Positions 34,052-44,216 of a stretch of DNA of 64,000 nucleotides are shown piece by piece (the first letter of the stretch is position 1; the number at the start of each line of letters is the position of its first letter). The stretch is taken from assembly GCA_052066835.1 (NCBI GenBank), contig JBQHRJ010000007.1. One strand, 5' to 3'. The translations under genes and the position numbers were made by a program. The notes beneath the pieces are model-generated. The model saw only the letters and a program-made list of their open reading frames with translations, did no database searches and was not told the DNA's origin. The stretch is from UBA2821 sp902763335. Lineage in GTDB: Bacteria > Bacillota > Clostridia > Lachnospirales > Lachnospiraceae.

Positions 34052-35650
34052 TTACTCGTCCTCCTTCTCGTCAAAGAAATCATCTTCGGAAACTTCCTCA
34101 GATTCTTCTTCGTTTTCGTATTCTTCATCTTCTTCGTCCTCATCTTCATCCTCGATGAAATCCTCTTTTTTCTTGCGTACTACCTTGAAATAATATGCTC
34201 CACCGATAAAGGCTACTGCAAGAACACCCATAAGCACATAGGAAACCATAGGATTCGGTTCCTCTGCCGCCTCCTGTTCCGGTTCTGCGGTTTCTGTGCT
34301 TTCCGTATTCTCCGTTTCCCCGGTATCTTCTGTTTCCACATTCTGCTCTGCTTCTGCACCACTGTTATTGTTTGGCAGTGCGCTCTCCTCTGTCGGAATT
34401 GCAGACTCCAGTGCTGCTGAATTTTTCGGTAAAGTCTCACTGTTATCGGAAGTTGTATTGAGAAGATCATTTTCTGTTACTTCTGTAAGGAAATAAACCA
34501 TTTCCTCCTCTCCGTCCCTGTCAATAATCAGATAAAACACCTTATCCGATGCTGTCTGAATAGTATAAAATTCCTTACCCTGCCCGGACTCCGCTTTTGT
34601 ATCCTCTACCTTTTCTGCAGCATCCGCTTCTGCCATTGCCTGCTTTTTCTGATCTGCCAGGCTGGTCTGCGAGGTAGAGTTGCCGTTACTGTCTGTAACG
34701 GTATGCTCTGTAACTGTTCCAGTGGCACTTCCCGGCTTGGTGGCTTCCGCACTAACCGGAAGCTGTTCTGCCGGATTTTCATCACTGTCATCGGCAGGGT
34801 CTTTATAATATGGGTTCTTTGTCTTGTAAACCTCAGACATATTTCCGGCATTGTCCATAGCGGAAATCGTAAAATACTCATACCCCGCATCAAACTGTTG
34901 CAGACGGATATTTAAGGTTCCGTTTGTCAGGTCTGTAAATTCATATCCATTCACATAGACTGCTTTTGCACCGGAATCTGTATCATGTACCTGTATGCTT
35001 AACAGTCCGTCGCTGACTGCCGCATTTAAGGTAGGTTTTGTCGTATCAAAGCATTTGATTGTCCTGCTTCTTTCATAGGTATTGCCCTTCTGGTCTGTGA
35101 CAAGCACATATACGGTACAGTTCTCGGAAATTTCAAGTTTTCTGTCCTCGGTTACATCCATCCAGCTTCCATTCTGCCCGATTTTTGCCTGTATACTGGC
35201 AATCTCAAAATTGCCTGTGTGTGCCACATCGGATACGGCAATGGTAACTTTTGCAGTATCGTTGTACCAGCCATCCGGTTTGTTGATGTTTATGGTAACA
35301 TTAGGCTTTTTATAAGCACATTTTTTGTAATCCCCGGCACATACCTCACAGTTATGGTCATAATCGTAAGCACTGCATTTATCCTCACAGGTGCATACCG
35401 GCTCCGGCACATCATTTCCTGATACCGTACTCTCCGTTTCCTGCTCTGTACTGCTTTCCGTAGTGGTTTCTGTCTCCTGCTCTGTGTTGCCCTCTGTTGC
35501 TGTCCCACTCTCTCCGGTGGAATTTTCGGCATGAACCTCCGTAGCATAATTTCCGTTCATGGCAAAGCCCACAGCAGGCATACAGAACAATACTGCTGAT
35601 AACATAAGTGATAATACCGCTTTATAAGATAACTTCATTTTTTTCTTCAT
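34052..35650 (-). CDS. Cell-surface DUF4366 (CD1107-type) protein
   Basis: 532 residues. N-terminal signal peptide (SYKAVLSLMLSAVLFCMPAV) followed by a Thr/Glu-rich linker, a Cys-rich segment (PVCTCEDKCSAYDYDHNCEV), Ig-like repeats (YNDTAKVTIAVSDVAHTGNF, FTISAMDNAGNMSEVY), and a C-terminal membrane helix (VSYVLMGVLAVAFIGGAYYF) before a very acidic Glu/Asp tail in the cytoplasm. This is the layout of DUF4366 proteins in Tn1549-like elements, between the wall hydrolase and topB. It may mediate contact between mating cells; that is inference. Confidence 0.78.
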   Translation of the reverse strand: MKKKMKLSYKAVLSLMLSAVLFCMPAVGFAMNGNYATEVHAENSTGESGTATEGNTEQETETTTESSTEQETESTVSGNDVPEPVCTCEDKCSAYDYDHNCEVCAGDYKKCAYKKPNVTININKPDGWYNDTAKVTIAVSDVAHTGNFEIASIQAKIGQNGSWMDVTEDRKLEISENCTVYVLVTDQKGNTYERSRTIKCFDTTKPTLNAAVSDGLLSIQVHDTDSGAKAVYVNGYEFTDLTNGTLNIRLQQFDAGYEYFTISAMDNAGNMSEVYKTKNPYYKDPADDSDENPAEQLPVSAEATKPGSATGTVTEHTVTDSNGNSTSQTSLADQKKQAMAEADAAEKVEDTKAESGQGKEFYTIQTASDKVFYLIIDRDGEEEMVYFLTEVTENDLLNTTSDNSETLPKNSAALESAIPTEESALPNNNSGAEAEQNVETEDTGETENTESTETAEPEQEAAEEPNPMVSYVLMGVLAVAFIGGAYYFKVVRKKKEDFIEDEDEDEEDEEYENEEESEEVSEDDFFDEKEDE

Positions 35651-35918
35651 GGCTTTCTGCCCCCTTTTCTGATTTCTGTAACTGTTCTTCCTGTTCCTTT
35701 TTCCTTAACAGATGCCGGATTTCTTCCTCGCTGACCTTATTCAGTAGAATCAGCCGTTCCAGAGAGATTTTATTTTTTTCAATGAATTTCATCTTCTCTG
35801 CATCCTCCGCCATCTGCAACTGCTCCTCCAAGTCCTTTTGTCTTGCCTGCAATCCCGCAAGCTGCTCCCGGACTTTTGTAAGCTCCTTTTCAATTCTTTC
35901 CTTTGTCATTGTCCTCAC
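35622..35918 (-). CDS. DUF4315-like coiled-coil protein
   Basis: 98 residues: KERIEKELTKVREQLAGLQA then RQKDLEEQLQMAEDAEKMKF, a coiled coil, followed by LERLILLNKVSEEEIRHLLR and an acidic/basic tail. DUF4315 proteins of this size always stand between the NlpC/P60 gene and the DUF4366 gene in this family of elements, as here. It overlaps the DUF4366 start by 29 bp. Function unknown. Confidence 0.75.
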   Translation of the reverse strand: MRTMTKERIEKELTKVREQLAGLQARQKDLEEQLQMAEDAEKMKFIEKNKISLERLILLNKVSEEEIRHLLRKKEQEEQLQKSEKGAESHEEKNEVIL

Positions 35919-35927
35919 TTCCTATGG

Positions 35928-38549
35928 TTAATTTAATCTTCCAAAACTGTAAAAATGGCTCTGCCAGTATGATGTATTGATATTTGCATACTTAATTGGA
36001 TCGCCGCAGTGTATCATCACACCGTTTCCACAATAGATACCTACATGACTGACAGGACCCGGTGAATTATAAGTGCCTGTAAAAAAGATAATGTCCCCTG
36101 CCTTTGCATCTGCCGCCGAAACAGGAGTACACTGGTCATAAATGCCCTGTGCCGTGGTTCGTGGCAGATCATGGACACCACTGTTAGTAAACACCCAGCA
36201 CACGAATCCGGAACAGTCAAAACTCGTTGACGGGGACGAACCGCCCCATACATAAGGATAGCCCAAGTATTTTGCGGCTTCTTCCATAAGTGCCTGCACC
36301 GTTGCATCATCATAAGAATCCGGCGGTATTGCATTTCCCCCGCCACTTCCGCTTCCCGGTGCTTCTCCGTACAGTGTTCCTTCCCCGGCTTCAAAGTAAA
36401 ATAACGGGTTATAATACTCCCCGTTATACAGACACTCGATATGAAGATGGCTTCCCGTACTGCTTCCGGTATTTCCTGTTGTTCCGATGACCGTTCCATG
36501 TGTGACAATCTGTCCTGTGCTGACACTTAACGTGTCCATATGTGCGTACTTGGTTGTATAACCATCTTTTTCAACCACCACATAATTCCCGTAAGAAGCA
36601 TCATAGGTAGCTGTTGTAACAGTACCATCCATAGATGCAAGAACCTGAGTACCTGTCGGTACTGCAATGTCCACACCACGGTGGAACTGCTCCTCTCCGG
36701 TAACCGGATTGATACGATAGCCATAATAGCTGCTCACATAGTTGTACCAGTACAAATCAAGTGGTGTATAAAACTGCTGGACAAGACCATGTGTTTCATT
36801 ATAAAGAGCATAAATTTCCTTCTGCTCCTCATTCATGCGTCCTGCCACAACCACATTCAAATCCACGGCTGTCAGTGTTACATCAAGTATGGTTACAGTA
36901 TATTCTTCTTCCTCCTCATACTCATATTCTTCCTCTGTTTCTTCTCCTGTTACCGGGTCTGTCACGGTTCTGGTCCCTGTCTTTGTGACTGTCCGAGTCC
37001 TTGTTTCCGTTGTTGGCGTTAAGGTCAGCTCATACATCTCGTCGAACAGGCTTTCCACCTCGCTTTGTACCTCTGCCGCCGTAAATTCCGTATGAACTGC
37101 CGACAAATAACTAATCAGAGCAAACGGGTCATGCCCGATAGCATCCAGATTGTAGCGGTATTCGTCATAATCCGGATAATCTGTTTCTATGGCATTGATT
37201 TCTTTCTGCAATTCCATTTCCAGCTCAGAAAAAGCTAAATCTGCTGCATCAATCTCTGCCGGAACACTCATGTAACTGCCTGCCATCGTGGTACTCATAC
37301 CCTCCGAAAACATTGCACCACAGGAAGATATGCAGGTCATAATCATAACCAGCAGTAAAGCAAAAATGCCTATGGTAACAAGCAGTCCGGCGTGTTTTGC
37401 TGCAAGTTCCTGCACCTTTTTTGCAACTGTTGTTGTAAAACTGGCTGTCTTTGCTGCCGCTTCCTTCGTATTCTTTGCTGCCTGTCCAGCCCTCCTTGCT
37501 TTTGCATACTCCCGCTTGATCCGCTGTTTCTGCAACCGCCTCTGCATTTGCTTCTTTAAGGTCTTTTCCTGCATTTGGGGATTTTCCTCAAGGAATTTCT
37601 GATAACGGAAATTGACCTCTTTCTGAAACTGCTTCTTCTCCAGCTTTTTCACTTTCTCATGCTGACGTTGCAGGCGGCTCTTATGGTGCCGTTTTACAAA
37701 ATGGTACACATCCTCGGCTTTCTGTTCCGTCTTGTGTGCACCCTCTACTCCGGAATTTTCTTTTTCCACCTCAGCTACCTTGCCATGCGTAAAGTTGGAA
37801 ACCTCTGCACCCGCCCTGCCTGTTATTACTTTCACGGGATTGTCCGGCTTAAACTGCTTTTCCTTTTTATCCGCAGTCAGAACATATTTCGCCCTGCCTG
37901 TCTTTTCATCAAAAACACGCTCAAGGGAATACTCTGTTTTCTTCGGAATCTTCTTTCTTGCCGCTTCTGTTTTTCTCCCGGCTTTTTCTGCCTTTTTCTG
38001 AAGCCTGTCTAACTTTTCGCTTCCTTCAAACTCTGTTCTTTCACTCTCCGTAAAAGTGCTGTCCTTTGTCTGAAAGTCATGATCAAAATCAGAAGTCCTG
38101 GTTCTCTGCCTGTCCTGATATTCCCGCCTGCGGTATTTCCCCTTTTTTTCAGATTGGTGGTAAGTATCCCTGCGGTGGTAATCATCCTGTGGCTGGCTTT
38201 TATCCTGCCCGGAAACATTCTCCTCAGCAAAAGCATTATTTTCCTGTGAAAAATCACTTTTCTGATTATTACTGGTATCCGTATTTCCAGACTTTTGGTC
38301 ACTCTGTCCAAAGGTATCCTCTTTCCGGTACTGACCTGTCTTTCGCTTATTTTTTCCGGACTTTTGTTTCTGTTCCGACCTCTGGACATCATGTCCAGAA
38401 GTTCTATTTTCATCTCTCGGCTGATTTGTGCCGGAATATTTTTCTTTTCCCTTATGAGTGGTATTAGCTCCCTTTACAGAACCTCCATTCACAAAAGTGC
38501 TTTCATTCTTTGCAAATACAGCCGCCTGCTTCTTCTTTCTCTCTGCCAC
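35928..38549 (-). CDS. Membrane-anchored wall hydrolase, M23 peptidase plus NlpC/P60
   Basis: 873 residues, GTG start overlapping the virB4 stop (TAGTG). The first about 370 residues are charged and cytoplasmic, with a TSGHDVQ linker encoded by a dispersed palindrome. A membrane helix near 385-408 (LLVTIGIFALLLVMIMTCIS) leads to the outer face. At about 615-720 is an M23/LytM domain (HRGVDIAVPTGTQV, HLHIE). At about 750-873 is NlpC/P60 (FDCSGFVCWVF with the catalytic Cys, SHVGIYCGNGVMIH with the His). It corresponds to a VirB1-type enzyme that opens the wall for the conjugation channel. Confidence 0.88.
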   Translation of the reverse strand: MAERKKKQAAVFAKNESTFVNGGSVKGANTTHKGKEKYSGTNQPRDENRTSGHDVQRSEQKQKSGKNKRKTGQYRKEDTFGQSDQKSGNTDTSNNQKSDFSQENNAFAEENVSGQDKSQPQDDYHRRDTYHQSEKKGKYRRREYQDRQRTRTSDFDHDFQTKDSTFTESERTEFEGSEKLDRLQKKAEKAGRKTEAARKKIPKKTEYSLERVFDEKTGRAKYVLTADKKEKQFKPDNPVKVITGRAGAEVSNFTHGKVAEVEKENSGVEGAHKTEQKAEDVYHFVKRHHKSRLQRQHEKVKKLEKKQFQKEVNFRYQKFLEENPQMQEKTLKKQMQRRLQKQRIKREYAKARRAGQAAKNTKEAAAKTASFTTTVAKKVQELAAKHAGLLVTIGIFALLLVMIMTCISSCGAMFSEGMSTTMAGSYMSVPAEIDAADLAFSELEMELQKEINAIETDYPDYDEYRYNLDAIGHDPFALISYLSAVHTEFTAAEVQSEVESLFDEMYELTLTPTTETRTRTVTKTGTRTVTDPVTGEETEEEYEYEEEEEYTVTILDVTLTAVDLNVVVAGRMNEEQKEIYALYNETHGLVQQFYTPLDLYWYNYVSSYYGYRINPVTGEEQFHRGVDIAVPTGTQVLASMDGTVTTATYDASYGNYVVVEKDGYTTKYAHMDTLSVSTGQIVTHGTVIGTTGNTGSSTGSHLHIECLYNGEYYNPLFYFEAGEGTLYGEAPGSGSGGGNAIPPDSYDDATVQALMEEAAKYLGYPYVWGGSSPSTSFDCSGFVCWVFTNSGVHDLPRTTAQGIYDQCTPVSAADAKAGDIIFFTGTYNSPGPVSHVGIYCGNGVMIHCGDPIKYANINTSYWQSHFYSFGRLN
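38384..38396. repeat. Dispersed palindrome, copy 4
   Basis: GGACATCATGTCC, extended to a perfect 19-bp palindrome TCTGGACAT-C-ATGTCCAGA. It lies in the wall-hydrolase gene and encodes TSGHDVQ. A degenerate copy sits at about 38290-38320. Confidence 0.75.
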
Positions 38550-38928
38550 TAATTATTTTCCCCCTGCCTTACACTTTCCTCCGGTTTGGTATTCATAATC
38601 GCATAGGTCTTAGTATCTGTCGGGTATTTATCCACGAATGGAATTACCACGTTGTCAAACAGGATAAGACCGGAACCCGGCTCTGAATTGGTCACATGGG
38701 CAAGCTGCTTTTCCGACAACCCCAGCTTATCTGCAAGGATTGTCTGATCCTTTGCGTTCTGATTTAACAGATACACAAAATCAGAGTTACCAAGAATACC
38801 CTCGATTTCCTCCGATTTCAGGAAGTCACCCACATTCTGCGTCAGACCTGTTGGAATACCGCCCCATTTTCTGAAACGCTTCCAGATTTCCACAGAATAA
38901 ATGGCTGTCTGCTTTTCCTTTAAAAGCA
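38549..38928 (-). CDS. virB4: virB4 second exon (C-terminus)
   Basis: About 126 residues following the group II intron: LLLKEKQTAIYSVEIWKRFR then KWGGIPTGLTQNVGDFLKSE, the family's conserved region after the Walker B motif, and NSDFVYLLNQNAKDQTILAD. Joined to 41788-43843 it gives YYCDEFH-LLLKEKQ, restoring a normal VirB4 of about 810 residues. The open frame extends into the intron (to 38992), but that part is intron domains V-VI and not protein. Confidence 0.88.
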
Positions 38929-41787
38929 ATCTCGATAGGTCAGACGCTTTCACGCCTTTCGCCCCGAGCCACACCGTGCAAGCAACTTTCATTGCACACG
39001 GCGTTCCATGGGAAGAGTTTCTTTATTGTTAATGCAGTTATTTCAAAGATTGTTTTAGCGTTATTAGATTGATAGGCTCTCGCCCAACATTTTTACGCCA
39101 CTTGTTAAGTTTCGTTAATTTCGTGCTTTCTTTACATCCTGTTTTTTCTATCAGTCTGTGAATTGTATTTACATCTGTTTCATAAATTAGCTGTGCAACA
39201 TCTTTATGAACAATCCTAAGATTTTTATACTCATCTGTTCCACCCTGTTCTTTAGGTATAAATCTGTGACATGCAACATCCTCAAATAATAGCTGTTGCT
39301 TAGATACTTCACATTTACCTTTTACCGCCACAAAGCGTGCAAGTCTGTTATCACAAAACTCAATACTCTCTGCTGTACTGTTATCTCTGCCGAGTTGCAG
39401 TAACACATCGATATATGCGTCTTTCAATAACATCTTGTGTATTTCTTCTCTGCCCTCTGGTGTGTAACGATTTACTGTCGGACTATGGCACATAGGGTTA
39501 CAGGTTTTACAATAAGCCACAGGCACAACTACCATACCATTTATAAAGCGTAACTGTTTCGAGTTCTGATACTTTTGATAAAAGTATTCATCCATGCCCC
39601 CTTTTCGCTTTTCGGGTACTTCATTGGTTAGCGACTGCTTCGTATTAAGCCTTGTTTTCATTGTTTTATCTATCGACGGAAACATTTTATGAACATCTGC
39701 ACATATCATAGTTGCCATATTGTAATACTCATGCATACCTACAACCATCTGATTGTAAGCAATAATGGCATTGTGCTGTGATTGCTCCAATGAATGTGAC
39801 CTACAGGCTTCTGCAATGGCTTTTTTCAATTTCTTCTGTTGACTGGTAATGGCTTTATCTGTCATATGAGACTTTATTACCCACTTTCCACTCTTACGAA
39901 TAAGCTTGAATTTTATTCCTAAAAACTCACTGTATCCTGTTTTAAGATTTGTTATCTTAGATTTCTCCTTGGATGTCTCCAGTTTAAGTCTGTCCATTAG
40001 CCATTCTTCAACAGCATATTTTAATTTGACCGCTTCTCCATACGTTTTGCAGAATATCTTAAAATCATCAGCATAACGGATGATATGACATTCTTTTAAC
40101 TTAGACTGCCTTAGCTTTTTATAGAGATTTCCTTTGTTAAGCGTACCATTTTTATTAGGGTAGGTATCACTTGGTAAAGCATGATGTACTGGCATTTCTT
40201 CCCATTGACTGGCAACCCACCAATCTAATTCATTAAGAACAATATTAGCCAGTAACGGACTAAGCACTCCGCCTTGTGGCGTTCCTTTATCAGGTACAAA
40301 ACGTTCTCTTTTATCTTCTATAGGTGCTTTTAGCATTTTCCCAATGAGACATAAAAGATTTTTGTCCTGTATTCCTAAAGTCCATATCTGCTTTAATAGT
40401 TTTGCATGATTGACATTATCAAAGAAACCTTTAATATCAACATCAACCACATAATGAAAACCATCTCTTTGTGCATATTTATAGCACATAGCCACAGCAT
40501 TTTTTGTATTTCGGTTTGGTCTGAAACCATAACTTTTATCGTAAAACTTTGCTTCACATATCGGTTCTAATATTTGCAATACACTTTGCTGAACTATTCT
40601 GTCAATCACAGTCGGTATTCCCAATGGTCTCTTCTTTCCGTTTGGTTTTGGGATATATACTCGTCTTACTGCTTTAGGCTGGTAATTAAGTATTTTTCCT
40701 TTTACCTTGGCTATCAATTTCATTTCTGAAATGTCACGCAGATTTTCAAACGTCATTCCATCAACACCCGGCGTATTACTTCCATCATTACCTTTTAAGT
40801 TACGATAAGCCATCTTAATATTGGCATCAGAACATATAATACTGATTAAATCTGTAAATACTCTTCCTTTTGCACTCTCCGCATAAAGTCTGTCCTGTAC
40901 TCCAATCATGTCGTAGTACTCGGCATTACGGATACTGCTTTTCTTTAACAAGTCCTTTCTTTGCATAGTCAACATCACCTCACTCTCGTAAGCCTTTGTT
41001 TCTTTTAGTCATACTCGAACCTATGAATGCTAACTACATTATTTTATAAACTCTTTTTATTGGTTAGCTTCAAATACTAACCATCCCACTAGAGGCTGTT
41101 GCTCCATTTCCATTACAGAAACTTCAACGCTCGTGCCTCCGCTCTCACAACGATAAAGGTAAGTTATACAAAATTTGCTTTCCTTACCAACAGGTCATTG
41201 CGTGTGTAACCACTATCTGTTCGTTGCTTTCGACGTTCCAATATGGTGCAATATACTGTACTTAGGTGCCTCCTTTGAGCCTGCTAATTTATACTGCCTG
41301 TAACAGTATCCCGATTTTCACTTCCACGCCCTTACTCATCGGTAATTAACGCCAAACCATTGGCATACGCCTTTCGACGTATTCGAATTTTAGACCCTTT
41401 AAATCGTCAGTTTGTCCCCACTTCTGTGGATACTCACCTTATACAGCTTCACTACATAATAACCAACAGCCTGTACCTCTACAGACGTTTCCTCAGCTCA
41501 TACATTATTAAAATATTTCTTCCACAGGTGGGCTCTAGCCACTTTTAAACCAATGTTTTCAATATTTCATAAAATAACTCTCTGTTAGGATTGGCTTTTT
41601 GCTCTTCAGCCTAGCTATTACTACACTTTCGCATTACACCGCTACTCATGCAGAGGGCAGTTTACGTGTGTCCCTTTGTGGCGTTACCCACTCATTTGAA
41701 CAACACCATATCAGTTGTATCAGCAGTTTTGTCTTACGACGGGCACTGCTGACCCCGTTGCCTATTAAGCAACGGAACGTCTCGCCC
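38929..41787 (-). mobile_element. Group II intron in virB4
   Basis: About 2.86 kb. The 5' end reads GGGCGAGACG, close to the GUGCG consensus. Near the 3' end is domain V (about 38961-39005: AACGCCGTGTGCAATGAAAG, pairing with GCTTGCACGGTGTGG), then a domain VI stem with the bulged A in GACCTATC, ending AT. Removing these bases joins CACC to TGCTTTT and restores codons His-Leu-Leu. The insertion is right behind Asp-Glu of the Walker B motif. The 800 bp between 40967 and 41787 hold no gene; they are the structured domains I-IV. Confidence 0.88.
39038..40966 (-). CDS. ltrA: Group II intron reverse transcriptase/maturase with HNH endonuclease
   Basis: About 642 residues from ATG 40966 (GAGGTGA upstream). 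RT motifs: PLGIPTVIDRIVQQSVLQIL, SYGFRPNRNTKNAV, VDVDIKGFFDNVNH, GTPQGGVLSPLLANIVLNEL and the catalytic IIRYADDFKIFC. Domain X (maturase) lies around YNQMVVGMHEYYNMATMIC. The C-terminus has a Cys pair (CKTCNPMC) and an HNH motif (CHRFIPKEQGGTDEYKNL, RIVHKD). All parts look intact, so the intron should be able to splice and home. It is encoded on the same strand as virB4. Confidence 0.9.
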   Translation of the reverse strand: MQRKDLLKKSSIRNAEYYDMIGVQDRLYAESAKGRVFTDLISIICSDANIKMAYRNLKGNDGSNTPGVDGMTFENLRDISEMKLIAKVKGKILNYQPKAVRRVYIPKPNGKKRPLGIPTVIDRIVQQSVLQILEPICEAKFYDKSYGFRPNRNTKNAVAMCYKYAQRDGFHYVVDVDIKGFFDNVNHAKLLKQIWTLGIQDKNLLCLIGKMLKAPIEDKRERFVPDKGTPQGGVLSPLLANIVLNELDWWVASQWEEMPVHHALPSDTYPNKNGTLNKGNLYKKLRQSKLKECHIIRYADDFKIFCKTYGEAVKLKYAVEEWLMDRLKLETSKEKSKITNLKTGYSEFLGIKFKLIRKSGKWVIKSHMTDKAITSQQKKLKKAIAEACRSHSLEQSQHNAIIAYNQMVVGMHEYYNMATMICADVHKMFPSIDKTMKTRLNTKQSLTNEVPEKRKGGMDEYFYQKYQNSKQLRFINGMVVVPVAYCKTCNPMCHSPTVNRYTPEGREEIHKMLLKDAYIDVLLQLGRDNSTAESIEFCDNRLARFVAVKGKCEVSKQQLLFEDVACHRFIPKEQGGTDEYKNLRIVHKDVAQLIYETDVNTIHRLIEKTGCKESTKLTKLNKWRKNVGREPINLITLKQSLK

Positions 41788-43843
41788 GGTGGAACTCATC
41801 ACAGTAATAACGGGTAGCAATCTTTCTTTCCCTGTTCTGCGATACCCTGTTCCATACCGCATCCTGCACGATTAACATTCCAAGCTCTTTTAACTGGTTT
41901 CCCAAGTCCCTGATGTCAAAACACATAATGCGGTTCTTACTGTCTACGTTGGTACGGTGGTTAAAATAATTCTGCGAACCATGCACATACAGCACAAGAC
42001 TGTTGGCAATACGTTCTGCCTTACTGTTCTTATGCTCCAGAAGGGCATTATACAAATCTTCAAGGATTGGCATGTTCTCCGGCACCGGATTTTCAAAATA
42101 AGCATCATAGATATGACGGATACACTCGTCAATGATACCCTTCTCATCATTTTCCAGACCGTCCTTTCCTCCGGCAATCAGATCACAGAGGGTAATGATA
42201 AAATCACTCTTTAATTTCAGTGCTTCTTTATCATTCTTATGACTTAACTGGATATCCATCGGGTTTAAGTAATCCTTTGAATTGGTGGCAAGTCTTACCA
42301 CCTGTCCATGCAAGGCTCCCACAAGGGCAAAATACTCTCCCTCCGGGTCACAGATAATCACATCATCCCTTGTCATCAAAAAGCAGGATAAAATCTCACG
42401 CTTTGCACTGAACGATTTACCGGAACCGGGTGTACCAAGTATGACTCCATTCGGTGTACGAAGCCTTTTCCTGTCTGCCATAATCATGTTGTTTGACAAG
42501 GCATTCAGTCCATAATAAATTGCCGGGGCAGGCATAAATAACTCCTGCGTACAGAACGGCACCAGAATAGCGGTACTCTTTGTGGTAAGCACCCTCTCAA
42601 TGCCCGTATCATTACAGCCAATCGGTGCAGATGCCATAAGTCCCTGCTCCTGCAAATACTGCATACATCTCAAATTGCAGTTTGCCTGCTGGATAATGCC
42701 GGACACTCTCTGAATCAGATTTTCAAGCTCCCTCTTATTTCTGCCGTAACAGGTAATGAGAAAGGTCATCTTGATAATCTTCTGGTTACTTGTATTCAGG
42801 TCATCCAAAAGTTCCAGCGTGTCCTTCTCGTAAGTGATAATGTCCGTTGGCAGAATATCCATGTCATAGCCGGAACGTACTGCTTTTTTCTGCTCCTCAA
42901 TCTTCATTTTCTGAATGTTGGTCAGAGCTGCCTTTAACATCTTGATTGCCTTTACCGGGTCCATTGTCTGCATGTGCATGGTAACGGTTAAGTTATCATC
43001 AATGTCAAGGAGCTTCTTTAACAGCTCGTCATTGAACCTCGGTGCAATAATGTCCAGATAGTGGACACAGCCGTACATCTTCCCTGCCTTAAAACGGCTC
43101 GGATAACGGAAATCAAAGCCCGGCGGTGCAATATAATCCTTTACGCTCTTTCCCGACTCTGACAGTTCCTGAAATGAAAAACGGAAAGGTTCCATTGTAT
43201 CCTGGTTGAAATATTCATGCAGGATACGCAGTCTTTCCTTTCCGTCGAGGCTTCTTGCGTGTGTGCCAAGATTCAAAAAATTTTTAATCACATCAGCTTC
43301 AATATTATTCAGCTTTGATTTTGCTTCTTTGAAGCCCTTGCACTCCGTACCAAAAATAAGGTACTTTGATTTAATAATGCCGTTGTTGCTCTTTGCAGCC
43401 TGCTTCTTTAACATCTCCGAATATTCCTCCCGGATATCATCAAAATCATCTCCCTGCAAAGGAATGTCAAACTGGTCTATTAAAGTCTGTTCGTTTACCT
43501 GTCTGTTAAACAGAAATAGCTGGAACTTAATAGATGGGTCAAAATAATTGATAAATTTACTGTACTCCTCCAGAATCTCTCCCTGATCCTCTATCTCAAG
43601 AAGGTCATAGTTGATATCGAAAAACTCCACCATTTTCGTGTAATAGGTGGAAGTCACCTGACAGATGCCGTCACGGAACATCTTTTTAAAAGTAATCGTA
43701 TTCTGTGCCGTGGTTGGTTTTTCCTGCTTTTTGTCATTTCCTGCAAGAGTACGTTTCAACTCTGCAAGCCTTCTCTTTTCTGAAAAATTCAAGCCCGCTT
43801 TTACAGGTTTACCCTGTTGTTTTGCCTGCGGCTTTTTCTTCAA
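41788..43843 (-). CDS. virB4: virB4 first exon (conjugation ATPase, N-terminal part)
   Basis: About 685 residues up to the intron. VirB4/TraE features: RDGICQVTSTYYTKMVEFFD at the start, the Walker A motif ILGTPGSGKSFSAK near residue 473, DVIICDPEGEYFALVGALHG, and the beginning of Walker B, YYCDEFH, at the intron boundary. VirB4 is the ATPase that powers assembly of the conjugation channel at the inner face of the membrane. Without splicing the frame ends after 7 intron-encoded residues, losing the rest. It overlaps the prgI gene by 35 bp. Confidence 0.88.
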
Positions 43844-44198
43844 GATAACGCACCTCCTTCTCTATTTTCTCCCGTTCCTCCAACTGCCTGTAAATGTTTT
43901 CAGATTTATAGGGACGTATTCCCGGTGTCAGTATTTTCTGCCGTATCATAAAGTACAGAATCTTCTCAGCCGGAAAGCCGTCCTTTTCATACATTGCCAG
44001 AAAGAAAAACGGCAGCATGACTACCACCATGAGTAGTGCAGATGCCTGTGTCCCAATTGCCCCTTTTGTGAAAATATAAAAGGGGATACCCACTGCACCC
44101 GCACCACCAAAGCAGATTATCTGGCGTTTTGTCAAATTCATTGCCACCTTTGTCTTGATGCCGCTTAAATCTTTTGGCACTGCTACTGATATTGCCAT
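43809..44198 (-). CDS. prgI: PrgI-family conjugation protein (VirB3-like)
   Basis: 129 residues from MAISVAVPKDLSGIKTKVAM. Two membrane helices (LTKRQIICFGGAGAVGIPFYI and ASALLMVVVMLPFFFLAMY) are followed by a cytoplasmic tail, which is the PrgI layout (PF12666). It stands between the VirB6-like and VirB4 genes, as in Tn916- and Tn1549-type systems, and overlaps virB4. It probably contacts VirB4 at the membrane. Confidence 0.82.
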   Translation of the reverse strand: MAISVAVPKDLSGIKTKVAMNLTKRQIICFGGAGAVGIPFYIFTKGAIGTQASALLMVVVMLPFFFLAMYEKDGFPAEKILYFMIRQKILTPGIRPYKSENIYRQLEEREKIEKEVRYLEEKAAGKTTG

Positions 44199-44216
44199 AA
44201 GCATTTTCCTTTCCCA

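Noticed and set aside
31557..34420. Long plus-strand open frames (up to about 216 codons) opposite the recombinase, topB and DUF4366 genes
   Set aside because: They are antisense to well-recognised genes, lack ribosome sites and show no family resemblance.
38929..38992. Extension of the virB4 C-terminal frame upstream to a Met at 38992
   Set aside because: These bases are domains V and VI of the group II intron; the real protein continues from the first exon.
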